The position numbers were made by a program, and so were the translations under genes. From positions 62,001 to 126,000 of the forward strand of contig JAFQSP010000003.1 of the NCBI GenBank assembly GCA_017409475.1: a DNA stretch of 64,000 nt, given 5' to 3'. Of the stretch, positions 51,376 to 58,848 are shown in pieces. Under the pieces are notes generated by a model, which did no database searches, was not told the DNA's origin, and worked only from the letters and a program-made list of their open reading frames with translations. The DNA comes from Clostridia bacterium. Its GTDB lineage: Bacteria > Bacillota > Clostridia > Oscillospirales > Acutalibacteraceae. Every line of letters begins with the position of its first letter. Within the stretch, counting starts at the first letter, position 1.

Positions 51376-52244
51376 CGGGAATAATAGTAAAAGCATTGTC
51401 CGGTTTTTATTATGTAAAAACTGATGAGAATAAAACTATTCAATGCCGCGCAAGAGGAAGATTCAGAAAAAATGATGAGCATCCTCTTGTTGGCGATTTT
51501 GCCGAAATCAGTCTTACAGGCGATGACGGCATTGTTGACAGAATAGTTGATAGAAAAAACAGTTTAATTAGGCCGCCTGTTGCGAATATTGATCGGCTTT
51601 ATATTGTCTCGGCATATACCTTGCCGTCGCCCGATTTTTCGATCATTGACCGACTTACCGTAATTGCCGAAATGAACGGAATTGAGCCGATTATCGTGTT
51701 TAATAAGAGTGACCTTGGCGATTTTGAGCCATACGCTTCGGTGTACAAAAAGGCTGGGTTCAGAACATTTATTGTGTCCTGCGAAACAGGCGAAAACATG
51801 GACCTTTTAAAAGATGATTTAAGTAAAGGAATATCAGTATTTACGGGAAATTCAGGTGTAGGGAAGTCAAGTATACTTAACAATATACTCGACGGGGTTA
51901 AGATTGAAACCGGTGAGGTTAGTGAGCGACTTGGTCGTGGAAGGCATACAACCCGTCATGTTGAGCTTTATCAAACTTTAAAGGGCGGATACGTAGCGGA
52001 TACACCCGGATTTTCGTCAATCGAGAATAAACCGATATTAAAGGATGAATTGCCGCTTTATTTCAGCGATTTTGCTGATTATCGCGATGATTGCCGATTT
52101 GTCGGTTGCTCCCATACCTGTGAAAAAGGTTGCGCTGTTTTAGACGCAGTAGTAAGTGGAAAAATCGAGAAAACGCGTCACGAAAGCTATGTTCAAATGT
52201 ACGAAGAAGCGAAAACAATAAAAGAATGGGAACTAAAAAGATAA
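51372..52244 (+). CDS. rsgA: Ribosome small-subunit-dependent GTPase RsgA
   Basis: This 290-aa circularly permuted GTPase acts in late 30S assembly. It has an N-terminal OB fold, then NKSD, FTGNSGVGKSSILNNI and DTPGFSS in the permuted order, and a zinc-binding cluster CRFVGCSHTCEKGCAV. The gene overlaps prkC (ATGA) and thiN (TAATG). In Bacillus rpe comes next, but it is absent here. Confidence 0.96.
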   Translation: MTGIIVKALSGFYYVKTDENKTIQCRARGRFRKNDEHPLVGDFAEISLTGDDGIVDRIVDRKNSLIRPPVANIDRLYIVSAYTLPSPDFSIIDRLTVIAEMNGIEPIIVFNKSDLGDFEPYASVYKKAGFRTFIVSCETGENMDLLKDDLSKGISVFTGNSGVGKSSILNNILDGVKIETGEVSERLGRGRHTTRHVELYQTLKGGYVADTPGFSSIENKPILKDELPLYFSDFADYRDDCRFVGCSHTCEKGCAVLDAVVSGKIEKTRHESYVQMYEEAKTIKEWELKR

Positions 52245-52870
52245 TGAAATGTATTATTTTTTCGGGTGCTGATATTTTCGATTATGATTTTGTTGCTTCG
52301 TATATTGACAGTGACGATTTTATAATCTGCGCCGATTCCGGATTTCGCCATGCTGAAAGGCTCGGTCTTTGCGCCGACCTTCTTATTGGTGACTTTGATT
52401 CCGCTTCCGAAATTGGGCAAAATCAATATAAAGAAATTATAACCTTACCTTGTGAAAAGGACGATACCGATACATATGCGGCGGCGAAAATTGCTGCCGA
52501 AAAGGGTGCCGACGAGGTTATTATTTTCGGCGCGATCGGAAGCAGAATGGACCATACTTTAGGCAACATATCTACTCTTGAATTTTTGCATCAAGAGGGA
52601 ATAAATGCCTGCATTATAAATGAGAAGAATGAAGTTGGGATAATAAGCAACGGAACTGTGTCGGTTAAAAAAAGAGAAAATTCATTTTTATCCCTAATTC
52701 CTCTTGATGAAAAGGTTGGTTTTGTATCAATAAGCGGCGTAAAATATCCGCTCGAAAATGCAACAATAGAACGGAGCAAAACCCTTGCAATAAGTAACGA
52801 ATTTTATGATGACATAGCCGAAATTTCGGTTCAAAACGGTACAATGCTATATATAATTTCAAAGGATTAA
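52244..52870 (+). CDS. thiN: Thiamine pyrophosphokinase
   Basis: This 208-aa enzyme converts thiamine to thiamine diphosphate using ATP. It contains ICADSGFRHAERLG, LLIGDFDSA, and PCEKDDTDTYAAAKIA, then FGAIGSRMDHTLGNI, the metal and substrate-binding motifs of TPK. ATG 52244 overlaps the rsgA stop. Longer in-frame extensions lie inside rsgA and are rejected. No TPP riboswitch is seen near it. Confidence 0.92.
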   Translation: MKCIIFSGADIFDYDFVASYIDSDDFIICADSGFRHAERLGLCADLLIGDFDSASEIGQNQYKEIITLPCEKDDTDTYAAAKIAAEKGADEVIIFGAIGSRMDHTLGNISTLEFLHQEGINACIINEKNEVGIISNGTVSVKKRENSFLSLIPLDEKVGFVSISGVKYPLENATIERSKTLAISNEFYDDIAEISVQNGTMLYIISKD

Positions 52871-52925
52871 CACATTTTCATCGCCTGCATACAATGGTAA
52901 AGAAAAGCAGGCGGTGATTTTATTT

Positions 52926-53087
52926 ATGCGGCGATTTAATAACAGGAGAAAAAGATGCAATAGCGGGGTTGGTGCACTATGCTTTGCCTTTGGATTGCTT
53001 GCGGCATTTTGCTTACCGTCAATTTGCATAATAATTTTTCTTGCGATATCGCTGATTTTACTCGGTTTCACCTGCTATAAATACTGA
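52926..53087 (+). CDS. Small membrane protein between thiN and spoVM
   Basis: This 53-residue protein starts with ten residues rich in Arg and Asn (MRRFNNRRKR) and has two short hydrophobic stretches (about 17-38 and 39-50) with five cysteines. It ends in YKY. GGCGGTGA lies 10 bases before the ATG, and the gene is followed after 17 bases by spoVM on the same strand. I do not recognise it. The strong Shine-Dalgarno, membrane-like composition and operon position argue for a real gene, possibly one used in sporulation. Confidence 0.6.
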   Translation: MRRFNNRRKRCNSGVGALCFAFGLLAAFCLPSICIIIFLAISLILLGFTCYKY

Positions 53088-53104
53088 TTAAGGGGATAAA
53101 ATTC

Positions 53105-53191
53105 ATGAAAGTAGTTCTTGTTAAAAGTCCAAAAATGCTGTCGGGTTTACTTCGCCTTTTGTTCGGGATAAAAAAGGAAAATAATACATAA
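53105..53191 (+). CDS. spoVM: Stage V sporulation protein SpoVM (28-aa amphipathic peptide)
   Basis: SpoVM is a tiny amphipathic helix that recognises the convex forespore membrane and anchors SpoIVA at the start of spore-coat assembly. This 28-residue peptide, MKVVLVKSPKMLSGLLRLLFG plus a short KKE-containing tail, lines up with Bacillus SpoVM (26 aa). They share the start MK, the Pro-Lys at positions 9-10, the hydrophobic/glycine spacing and the basic end. Synteny agrees exactly: prpC-prkC-rsgA-(rpe)-thiN-spoVM in Bacillus. AAGGGG lies 9 bases before the ATG and a terminator follows. The gene is easily missed because of its size. Confidence 0.9.
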   Translation: MKVVLVKSPKMLSGLLRLLFGIKKENNT

Positions 53192-53198
53192 TCTAATT

Positions 53199-53237
53199 AG
53201 TGAGAAAACCGATAAAAAAGGTTTTCTCACTTTTTTT
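53199..53237 (+). terminator. Terminator at the end of the yicC-spoVM superoperon
   Basis: A perfect 12-bp stem (53199-53210 with 53220-53231, 9-base loop) is followed by seven T, 8 bases after the spoVM stop. Confidence 0.92.
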
Positions 53238-53298
53238 GCATACCTTTGAACTGCGTTGAATATATTTTATCAGTATTATTAAAAAGGAGCAGTTACAA

Positions 53299-54825
53299 AT
53301 GGAGTATAACATTCTAAAACAAAATGTTTATGTTACCGAACCTGTATTTAATCAAAATTTAGAGCAACCGATTGACACCGAATTTACCTTGCCCGATTAT
53401 TGTCCCGACATTGACCGAATTATAAAATGCGTTATTGTGCCCAGGATAGCCCAAAAATCATTCAATGGTGATATGCTTAATATCGATGGAATAGCCGAGT
53501 TATGCTTGTTTTATACAGACGGAAGTCAGGTGCGTTGCTATGAGCATCCGTTTCATTTCAGCCGTCAGGTTCCCCTTCATAATATGGTTTCAAATGCATC
53601 GGCAAAGGTTACAATAACAACCGAATACGTTAATTGCCGTGCGGTTTCTAAGAGAAGGGTCGACCTTCACGCTTCGCTTAATTTAAATGTTACTGTTGCA
53701 ACCGTCTGTGAGCATAGTATTGTGGCTGATATCGATTCGCCGTCGGTACATACGCTTGTATCAACCACTCCTGCAACAACCCCAATGGGAATGGGTGAAA
53801 AATATATTTTGTTTAGTGACGAAGTAGAAGTGCCGTCAACTAATAGCCCTATAAAAAACCTTCTTCGTACCGATGCAAGAGCCATAGCCCACGAAGCAAA
53901 AATTATCGGTAACAAGGTTGTTATAAAGGGTGAGCTAACCGCAAGCTTCTTTTATATCGGTGAAAATGACGGCAAGCCTGAGCATTTTAACTGTACAATG
54001 CCGATAAGTCAGATTGTAGATATTGACCGCCTTAACGATAGCTGTACAGCAACAGCCGAAATCGAAATAAACGAGTTAGAGGTAAAAACTCATACATCAG
54101 CGGCAGGGGAAATATCAACAATCTCTATTTCAGCAAAGCTTACCGTCAGCGCAACAGCTTATTGCAATCTCGACGTACCGATTGTACTTGACGCATACTC
54201 AACCGATTATAATATGGAACTTGAACATAAGCCGATAAAATTCAAAAAGGTTGATTCTGCAGTATATGACAATTTCGTTTGTAAGGGAAATGTTGAGTTT
54301 GTTAGCGACAATATTGCCGAGATAATCGACGTATGGTGTCAGCCGAAGGTCACTTATGCCGATATTCATGATAATTCTGCTGTGATAAAGGGAATCGCTA
54401 CCGTAAATATTCTTGCCGTGGACACCGATAATTATCCGAGATTTTACGAAAAGCAGCTCGAATTTGATTATGAGCGCCCTTGTAATGACGGAGTGACCGA
54501 AATTACACCGCCACAGGTTATTTCGCTTGGCTGTGAGCATAGTTTAATGCCTTCTTCTGCTGATATAAAAATAAATCTTGCAGTGCATACCGAACTTGTT
54601 TGTATGAATGAAATGAAGGCATTATGCGAAGCAAAGCTTTTGGAATTAAAACAGAAGCAAAAGGATGATTTTTCAAGACTTGTAATTTATTATCCTAATC
54701 AAAGGGAGCGGCTTTGGGATATTGCCAGAAAATTCAATACCGATATTGAAGATTTAACCTCAATAAATAATCTCTCCGATAATGAGGTTGACAAGGGTAT
54801 GGTTTTACTAATTCCGCAAAAATAG
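53299..54825 (+). CDS. sipL: SPOCS (DUF3794) and LysM domain protein, SipL-like spore coat morphogen
   Basis: This 508-aa protein has N-terminal and central SPOCS/DUF3794 domains (TLPDYCPDIDRIIKC near residue 31 is typical) and a C-terminal LysM domain (about 460-508: VIYYPNQRERLWDIARKFN ... INNL). In Clostridioides difficile, SipL has this architecture and binds SpoIVA to build the coat, replacing SpoVID of Bacillus. Its location just after spoVM, whose product also acts through SpoIVA, fits a shared role. The spoIVA gene itself is not in the window. It ends at a hairpin that overlaps the rhaD promoter. Confidence 0.82.
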   Translation: MEYNILKQNVYVTEPVFNQNLEQPIDTEFTLPDYCPDIDRIIKCVIVPRIAQKSFNGDMLNIDGIAELCLFYTDGSQVRCYEHPFHFSRQVPLHNMVSNASAKVTITTEYVNCRAVSKRRVDLHASLNLNVTVATVCEHSIVADIDSPSVHTLVSTTPATTPMGMGEKYILFSDEVEVPSTNSPIKNLLRTDARAIAHEAKIIGNKVVIKGELTASFFYIGENDGKPEHFNCTMPISQIVDIDRLNDSCTATAEIEINELEVKTHTSAAGEISTISISAKLTVSATAYCNLDVPIVLDAYSTDYNMELEHKPIKFKKVDSAVYDNFVCKGNVEFVSDNIAEIIDVWCQPKVTYADIHDNSAVIKGIATVNILAVDTDNYPRFYEKQLEFDYERPCNDGVTEITPPQVISLGCEHSLMPSSADIKINLAVHTELVCMNEMKALCEAKLLELKQKQKDDFSRLVIYYPNQRERLWDIARKFNTDIEDLTSINNLSDNEVDKGMVLLIPQK

Positions 54826-54836
54826 AATATTGATTT

Positions 54837-54873
54837 AAACGGGTGAATTTTAATTGACAAATTCACCCGTTTT
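54837..54873 (+). terminator. Terminator of the sipL-like gene, overlapping the rhaD promoter
   Basis: A perfect 14-bp stem (54837-54850 with 54859-54872, 8-base loop) ends in TTTT. The loop and right arm contain the TTGACA -35 box and most of the spacer of the next promoter. Confidence 0.75.
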
Positions 54874-54882
54874 CAATATAAT
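54854..54882 (+). promoter_or_regulatory. Consensus sigma-A promoter of rhaD-trmB
   Basis: Perfect TTGACA (54854-54859), 17 bases, perfect TATAAT (54877-54882). The -35 spans the hairpin loop of the preceding terminator. Confidence 0.85.
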
Positions 54883-54964
54883 GTATAGGATTGATGTAAT
54901 GATAAAATTCGGCAAAATTTTATGTTAAAACATAACAATTTTGTGAGTTGCGGAGGAATTTAAA

Positions 54965-55780
54965 ATGAAGGATATATTTACAGCGCCTTTTGTACATGAA
55001 ATGATGGAAACAACGGCGAATATGTATCGTCTCGGCTGGGACGAGCGTAATGGCGGAAATATCAGCTATATGCTCGACGAAAATGACGTAGCTGAGTATC
55101 TTGAAGTAAACAAGGTTATTCGCACTATTCCTATCGGCTTTGAAGCAAAATCACTTATCGGAAAGTATTTCATCGTTACCGGAACAGGTAAGTATTTTAA
55201 GAATGTTGAAAAGGACCCCGAAAACAATCTCGGAATTATACGTATTGCTGAGGATGGCACAACTGCCGAGCTTTTGTGGGGATATGCCGACGGAGGTAGG
55301 TTTACTTCCGAGCTTCCTGCTCATTTAATGAGCCATATGGCGCGACTTTCTGTCGACCCTGAAAATCGAGTAATCATGCACTCACACCCGACAAATACAC
55401 TTGCGATGAACTTTGTTCACGAGCTTGACGAAAAGAAGATTACACATACCCTTTGGGAAATGTGCACCGAATGTATCGTAGTATTCCCTGACGGAGTAGG
55501 TGTTCTTCCGTGGATGCTTTGCGGAAATAATTCAATCGGCGAAGCCACTGCCGAAAAAATGAAGGAATTCCGCCTCGTTATCTGGGGAATGCATGGAATT
55601 TACGGTGCAGGTAAAACAATGGACGAAACCTTTGGACTTATCGAAACGGTCGAAAAGGCAGCCCAGATATTTATGCTTACCTGCAACAGCAAGCGCATCA
55701 ATACAATAAAGGATAGCGAAATGGTCCAGCTTGCCGAGGCATTCGGCGTTAAATATCGCAAGGATTTTCTTAATTTATGA
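54965..55780 (+). CDS. rhaD: Rhamnulose-1-phosphate aldolase (class II)
   Basis: This 271-aa zinc aldolase splits L-rhamnulose 1-phosphate into DHAP and L-lactaldehyde. It has WDERNGGNISYML at the substrate phosphate site, SELPAHL (catalytic glutamate), HSHPTN (two zinc histidines) and WGMHGIYGAGKT (third histidine). Length fits RhaD (about 274 aa). No other rhamnose gene is adjacent, so rhamnose catabolism must be encoded elsewhere, or the enzyme serves another deoxy-sugar phosphate. A perfect-consensus promoter suggests strong, simple expression. It overlaps trmB by 4 bases. Confidence 0.9.
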   Translation: MKDIFTAPFVHEMMETTANMYRLGWDERNGGNISYMLDENDVAEYLEVNKVIRTIPIGFEAKSLIGKYFIVTGTGKYFKNVEKDPENNLGIIRIAEDGTTAELLWGYADGGRFTSELPAHLMSHMARLSVDPENRVIMHSHPTNTLAMNFVHELDEKKITHTLWEMCTECIVVFPDGVGVLPWMLCGNNSIGEATAEKMKEFRLVIWGMHGIYGAGKTMDETFGLIETVEKAAQIFMLTCNSKRINTIKDSEMVQLAEAFGVKYRKDFLNL

Positions 55781-56442
55781 GAATGAGAAAAAAGAAGTAT
55801 CTCGAATCAAGGCTTTCGAAATGCAAGGATAATTTAATTGAGTATATGACCGACAAGCCGAATTTTAACGAGATAACCGACGTAAACTATATCGACCTTG
55901 AGGAGTATTTCGGTAATAATAATCCGATTAGGCTCGAAATAGGTTGCGGAAAGGGACAGTTTGTCTGCGAAATGGCAATACGTCATCCAGAAATCAACTT
56001 TATCGCAGTTGAAAAGACGGCTAATGTTATTGTTTTAGCCTGCGAAAAGGCAAAGGAATTAAAGCTTAAAAACGTACTTTTTATTAAAACGAGTGCCGAG
56101 TATTTACCTCGACTGTTGAAAGAAAAAAGTGTAACCGGGCTTTATCTAAACTTTTCGTGTCCATATCCAAAATCAACATACGCAACCCACCGACTTACAA
56201 ACAGCCGCTTTTTGAAGATTTATGACCGCCTGCTTTGTGACGGAGCCGAAATCCATCAAAAAACGGATAATATGCATTTTTTTGAATACTCAATCGAGGA
56301 ATTTACTTCATCAGGATATAAGCTTAAGAATGTTTCACTTGACCTTCATTCGAGCGATTTCGAGGGTAATATTGTAACCGAATATGAAAGACGCTTTTCC
56401 GAACAGGGAATGCCGATTTATCGCCTCGAAGCTTATAAATGA
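55777..56442 (+). CDS. trmB: tRNA (guanine46-N7)-methyltransferase
   Basis: This 221-aa SAM enzyme makes m7G46 in the tRNA variable loop. It has NPIRLEIGCGKGQFVCEMA (SAM site), FIAVEKTANVI, and a LNFSCPYPKSTYATHRLT segment where most TrmB proteins read NFPDPWPK, so the motif is a variant with Ser-Cys in place of Pro-Asp. It ends in TEYERRFSEQGMPIYRLEA, typical of TrmB. Its ATG overlaps the rhaD stop (ATGA), which is an unusual pairing. Confidence 0.93.
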   Translation: MRMRKKKYLESRLSKCKDNLIEYMTDKPNFNEITDVNYIDLEEYFGNNNPIRLEIGCGKGQFVCEMAIRHPEINFIAVEKTANVIVLACEKAKELKLKNVLFIKTSAEYLPRLLKEKSVTGLYLNFSCPYPKSTYATHRLTNSRFLKIYDRLLCDGAEIHQKTDNMHFFEYSIEEFTSSGYKLKNVSLDLHSSDFEGNIVTEYERRFSEQGMPIYRLEAYK

Positions 56443-56446
56443 TGAT

Positions 56447-56481
56447 AACGGATATACAGCATATTCAACTGTATATCCGTT
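56447..56481 (+). terminator. Stem-loop downstream of trmB
   Basis: A perfect 13-bp stem (56447-56459 with 56469-56481, 9-base loop) lies 4 bases after the trmB stop. The T tract is short (AATTTGTT), so termination may be incomplete. Confidence 0.6.
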
Positions 56482-56537
56482 AATTTGTTAGTATTTGCTT
56501 ATCTTTGCACAAATGTTTATGCATTTGGTGATAAAAA

Positions 56538-56567
56538 ATATACACTTTTGATAATAAAAATGTATAT
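56538..56567. repeat. 12-bp inverted repeat upstream of the arginine operon promoter
   Basis: Arms ATATACACTTTT (56538-56549) and AAAAATGTATAT (56556-56567) match at 11 of 12 positions around a 6-base centre. It lies just upstream of the argC promoter. It may be an operator. No T-run supports a terminator. Confidence 0.45.
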
Positions 56568-56580
56568 TTATAAATAATAA

Positions 56581-56609
56581 TTGACTTAATATGCAACAAG
56601 TTGTATAAT
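56581..56609 (+). promoter_or_regulatory. Sigma-A promoter of the arginine biosynthesis operon
   Basis: TTGACT (56581-56586), 17 bases, perfect TATAAT (56604-56609). The spacer carries the inverted repeat ATGCAAC-AA-GTTGTAT. Confidence 0.82.
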
Positions 56610-56642
56610 TTATGCATATTGTTGGTATATAATTGCATATTG
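56603..56642 (+). promoter_or_regulatory. Tandem operator-like repeats over the arg transcription start
   Basis: Two near-identical 18-19-base direct repeats, GTATAATTTATGCATATTG (56603-56621) and GTATATAATTGCATATTG (56625-56642), span the -10, the likely start site and the Shine-Dalgarno region. Their position suits repression by an ArgR-type protein, but they do not match the Bacillus ARG-box closely. Confidence 0.5.
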
Positions 56643-56650
56643 GAGTATAA

Positions 56651-57589
56651 ATGATGAAAAAGAAAGTTTTTATCGACGGAAAAGCAGGAACAACAGGGCT
56701 CAGAATTTACGAAAGATTGTCGGGCCGTGATGATATTGAAATCATCACACTTTGTGAAGAGGAAAGAAAGAATATCGATTCGCGAAAGAAGGCGCTCAAT
56801 AACGCTGATATTGCCTTTTTGTGCCTTCCTGATGCCGCCGCAATTGAAGCAGTATCGCTTATTGAAAATGATAATACGGTAGTTATCGACACTTCTACGG
56901 CTCACCGAACCGATGCTGATTGGACCTATGGCTTTCCCGAGATAAGCAAGGAACTTGACAATGCAATTTCAAAATCAAAGAGAATTGCGGTTCCGGGTTG
57001 TCATGCCGGTGGATTTATAGCCCTTGTAAAGCCGCTCATTGATGCGAATATTATTGATAAAACTTCGCTTTTAACATGCCATTCGGTTACGGGTTACAGC
57101 GGCGGCGGTAAAAAGATGATTAGCGAGTATGAGGGTGAGGATAACAGTATACTTTTATCAGCACCCCGTCAGTATGGAATTAAACAAATGCATAAGCATT
57201 TAAAGGAAATGAAAGCGATAACGGGGCTGGATAATGAACCGATTTTTTGTCCGATTGTAGCTGATTTTTATTCGGGAATGCTGGTTACCGTTCCGCTTTT
57301 TAGTAGCCAGTTGAACGAAGGAAAGTGCATTTCTGATATTAAAAAGCTTTATAGCGAAATGTATAATTCTTCAATCGTGAGTTACAGTGATGAAATTGAC
57401 GAAGAAGGCTTTATTTCAGCTGCGGGAATGTCATTTAAGGATTCGATGCAAATCACGGTTTCGGGTAACGATGACCGCATTTTACTAATAGCACGCTACG
57501 ATAATCTCGGAAAGGGTGCATCGGGCGCAGCTATTGAATGCTTGAATATGGTTATCGGCTCGGAAAAAACGACCGGTCTTGATTTATAA
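56651..57589 (+). CDS. argC: N-acetyl-gamma-glutamyl-phosphate reductase (type 2)
   Basis: This 312-aa enzyme reduces N-acetylglutamyl phosphate to the semialdehyde. The nucleotide-binding start VFIDGKAGTTGLRIYERL, the catalytic region AVPGCHAGGFIALVKPLI (Cys) and YGFPEIS place it in the shorter type-2 AGPR family. The first of two adjacent ATGs is used, with GGAG 5 bases upstream, and the second is equally possible. It opens the argCJBDF operon. Confidence 0.93.
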   Translation: MMKKKVFIDGKAGTTGLRIYERLSGRDDIEIITLCEEERKNIDSRKKALNNADIAFLCLPDAAAIEAVSLIENDNTVVIDTSTAHRTDADWTYGFPEISKELDNAISKSKRIAVPGCHAGGFIALVKPLIDANIIDKTSLLTCHSVTGYSGGGKKMISEYEGEDNSILLSAPRQYGIKQMHKHLKEMKAITGLDNEPIFCPIVADFYSGMLVTVPLFSSQLNEGKCISDIKKLYSEMYNSSIVSYSDEIDEEGFISAAGMSFKDSMQITVSGNDDRILLIARYDNLGKGASGAAIECLNMVIGSEKTTGLDL

Positions 57590-57615
57590 TAGGTTGACAA
57601 ATAGGTGAGGATATT

Positions 57616-58827
57616 ATGAAAATTATTAGTGGCGGAGTTTGTGCCGCGAAAGGATTTACCGCAAATGGAGTTCATTGCGGAATAAGAAAAAATCGCGAAA
57701 AGAAGGACTTGGCTCTTATTTTCAGTGAGGTAAAGGCGTCGGCAGCCGCTGTTTATACAACTAATTTGGTTAAGGGTGCTCCACTGACGGTTACAAAGAG
57801 TCATCTTGCCAACGGCTATGCTCAGGCGATAATTTGCAATAGCGGAAATGCTAATACCTGTAACGCTAACGGAATCGAAATTGCTGAAGAAATGAGCGAT
57901 TTAATCGCAAACGAACTTAAAATTTCATCATCCGACATTGTTGTTGCATCGACAGGAGTTATTGGTCAACCGCTTGATATCACCCCGATAAAGAATGGAA
58001 TTCCTTCACTTGTTGAGGGACTCGGCTTAAACGGTGATGCGGCTGCTGAGGGTATAATGACCACAGATACAGTATCAAAAGAGGTTGCAGTCAGCTTCGA
58101 AATTGACGGAGTTGAATGTAAAATAGGCGGAATTGCAAAGGGCTCTGGAATGATTCATCCTAATATGGCCACAATGCTCGTATTTATTACAACCGACTGT
58201 GCAATTTGCCCCAAAATGCTACAAAAAGCGCTTTCGTCTGATATTACCGATACATTTAATATGGTTAGCGTTGACGGAGACACTTCGACCAATGATATGG
58301 TATGCATACTCGCTAACGGAATGGCAGGTAATACCGAAATTGTCGCTGATGATGAAAAATTTGAAACATTTATGAAGGCGCTTAATACAGTAACTGTTCA
58401 TCTCTGCCGTATGATAGCAGGAGATGGCGAAGGTGCTACAAAGCTTCTTGAATGCAGTGTTACAGGCGCTAAAACAAAGGATATTGCAAAGGTAGTAGCA
58501 AAGAGCGTTATCTGTTCATCACTTACAAAGGCGGCAATGTTTGGCGCAGATGCAAACTGGGGACGCGTGCTTTGCGCAATCGGTTATAGTGGTGCCGATG
58601 TTGACGTTAATAAGATTGACGTTTCATTCATTTCAAATAAAGGCGAAATCCCTGTATGTAAAAATGGCGCAGGAATCGATTTTTCGGAAGAAAAGGCAAA
58701 GGAAATCCTGCTCGAAAAGGAAATCACAATTTCCGTTAATCTTAATGACGGTGAATATTCCAGTACAGCGTGGGGCTGTGATTTAACCTATGAATATGTA
58801 AAAATTAACGGTGATTATCGCACCTGA
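57616..58827 (+). CDS. argJ: Bifunctional ornithine acetyltransferase/N-acetylglutamate synthase
   Basis: This 403-aa enzyme recycles the acetyl group from acetylornithine to glutamate, giving a cyclic arginine pathway. The self-cleavage motif HPNMATMLVF is intact, with the threonine that becomes the catalytic nucleophile of the beta chain. GGVCAAKGFTANGVHCGIRK at the start and NTANWGR-like DANWGRVLCAIGYSG near the end are ArgJ features. It follows argC by 26 bases. Confidence 0.96.
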   Translation: MKIISGGVCAAKGFTANGVHCGIRKNREKKDLALIFSEVKASAAAVYTTNLVKGAPLTVTKSHLANGYAQAIICNSGNANTCNANGIEIAEEMSDLIANELKISSSDIVVASTGVIGQPLDITPIKNGIPSLVEGLGLNGDAAAEGIMTTDTVSKEVAVSFEIDGVECKIGGIAKGSGMIHPNMATMLVFITTDCAICPKMLQKALSSDITDTFNMVSVDGDTSTNDMVCILANGMAGNTEIVADDEKFETFMKALNTVTVHLCRMIAGDGEGATKLLECSVTGAKTKDIAKVVAKSVICSSLTKAAMFGADANWGRVLCAIGYSGADVDVNKIDVSFISNKGEIPVCKNGAGIDFSEEKAKEILLEKEITISVNLNDGEYSSTAWGCDLTYEYVKINGDYRT

Positions 58828-58848
58828 TTTAATGGGGGATAAATAAAA

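Noticed and set aside
52130-52243. Upstream extension of ThiN
   Set aside because: These residues come from the rsgA 3' end in another frame. The TAATG junction at 52242-52246 gives the canonical TPK start.
56447-56567. CRISPR-like or phage repeats
   Set aside because: The repeats are isolated inverted or paired direct repeats without regular spacers. They fit operators and a stem-loop better.
56443-56650. T-box or other riboswitch before argC
   Set aside because: No AGGGTGG-type antiterminator motif or terminator alternative is present. The region looks like a protein-regulated promoter.
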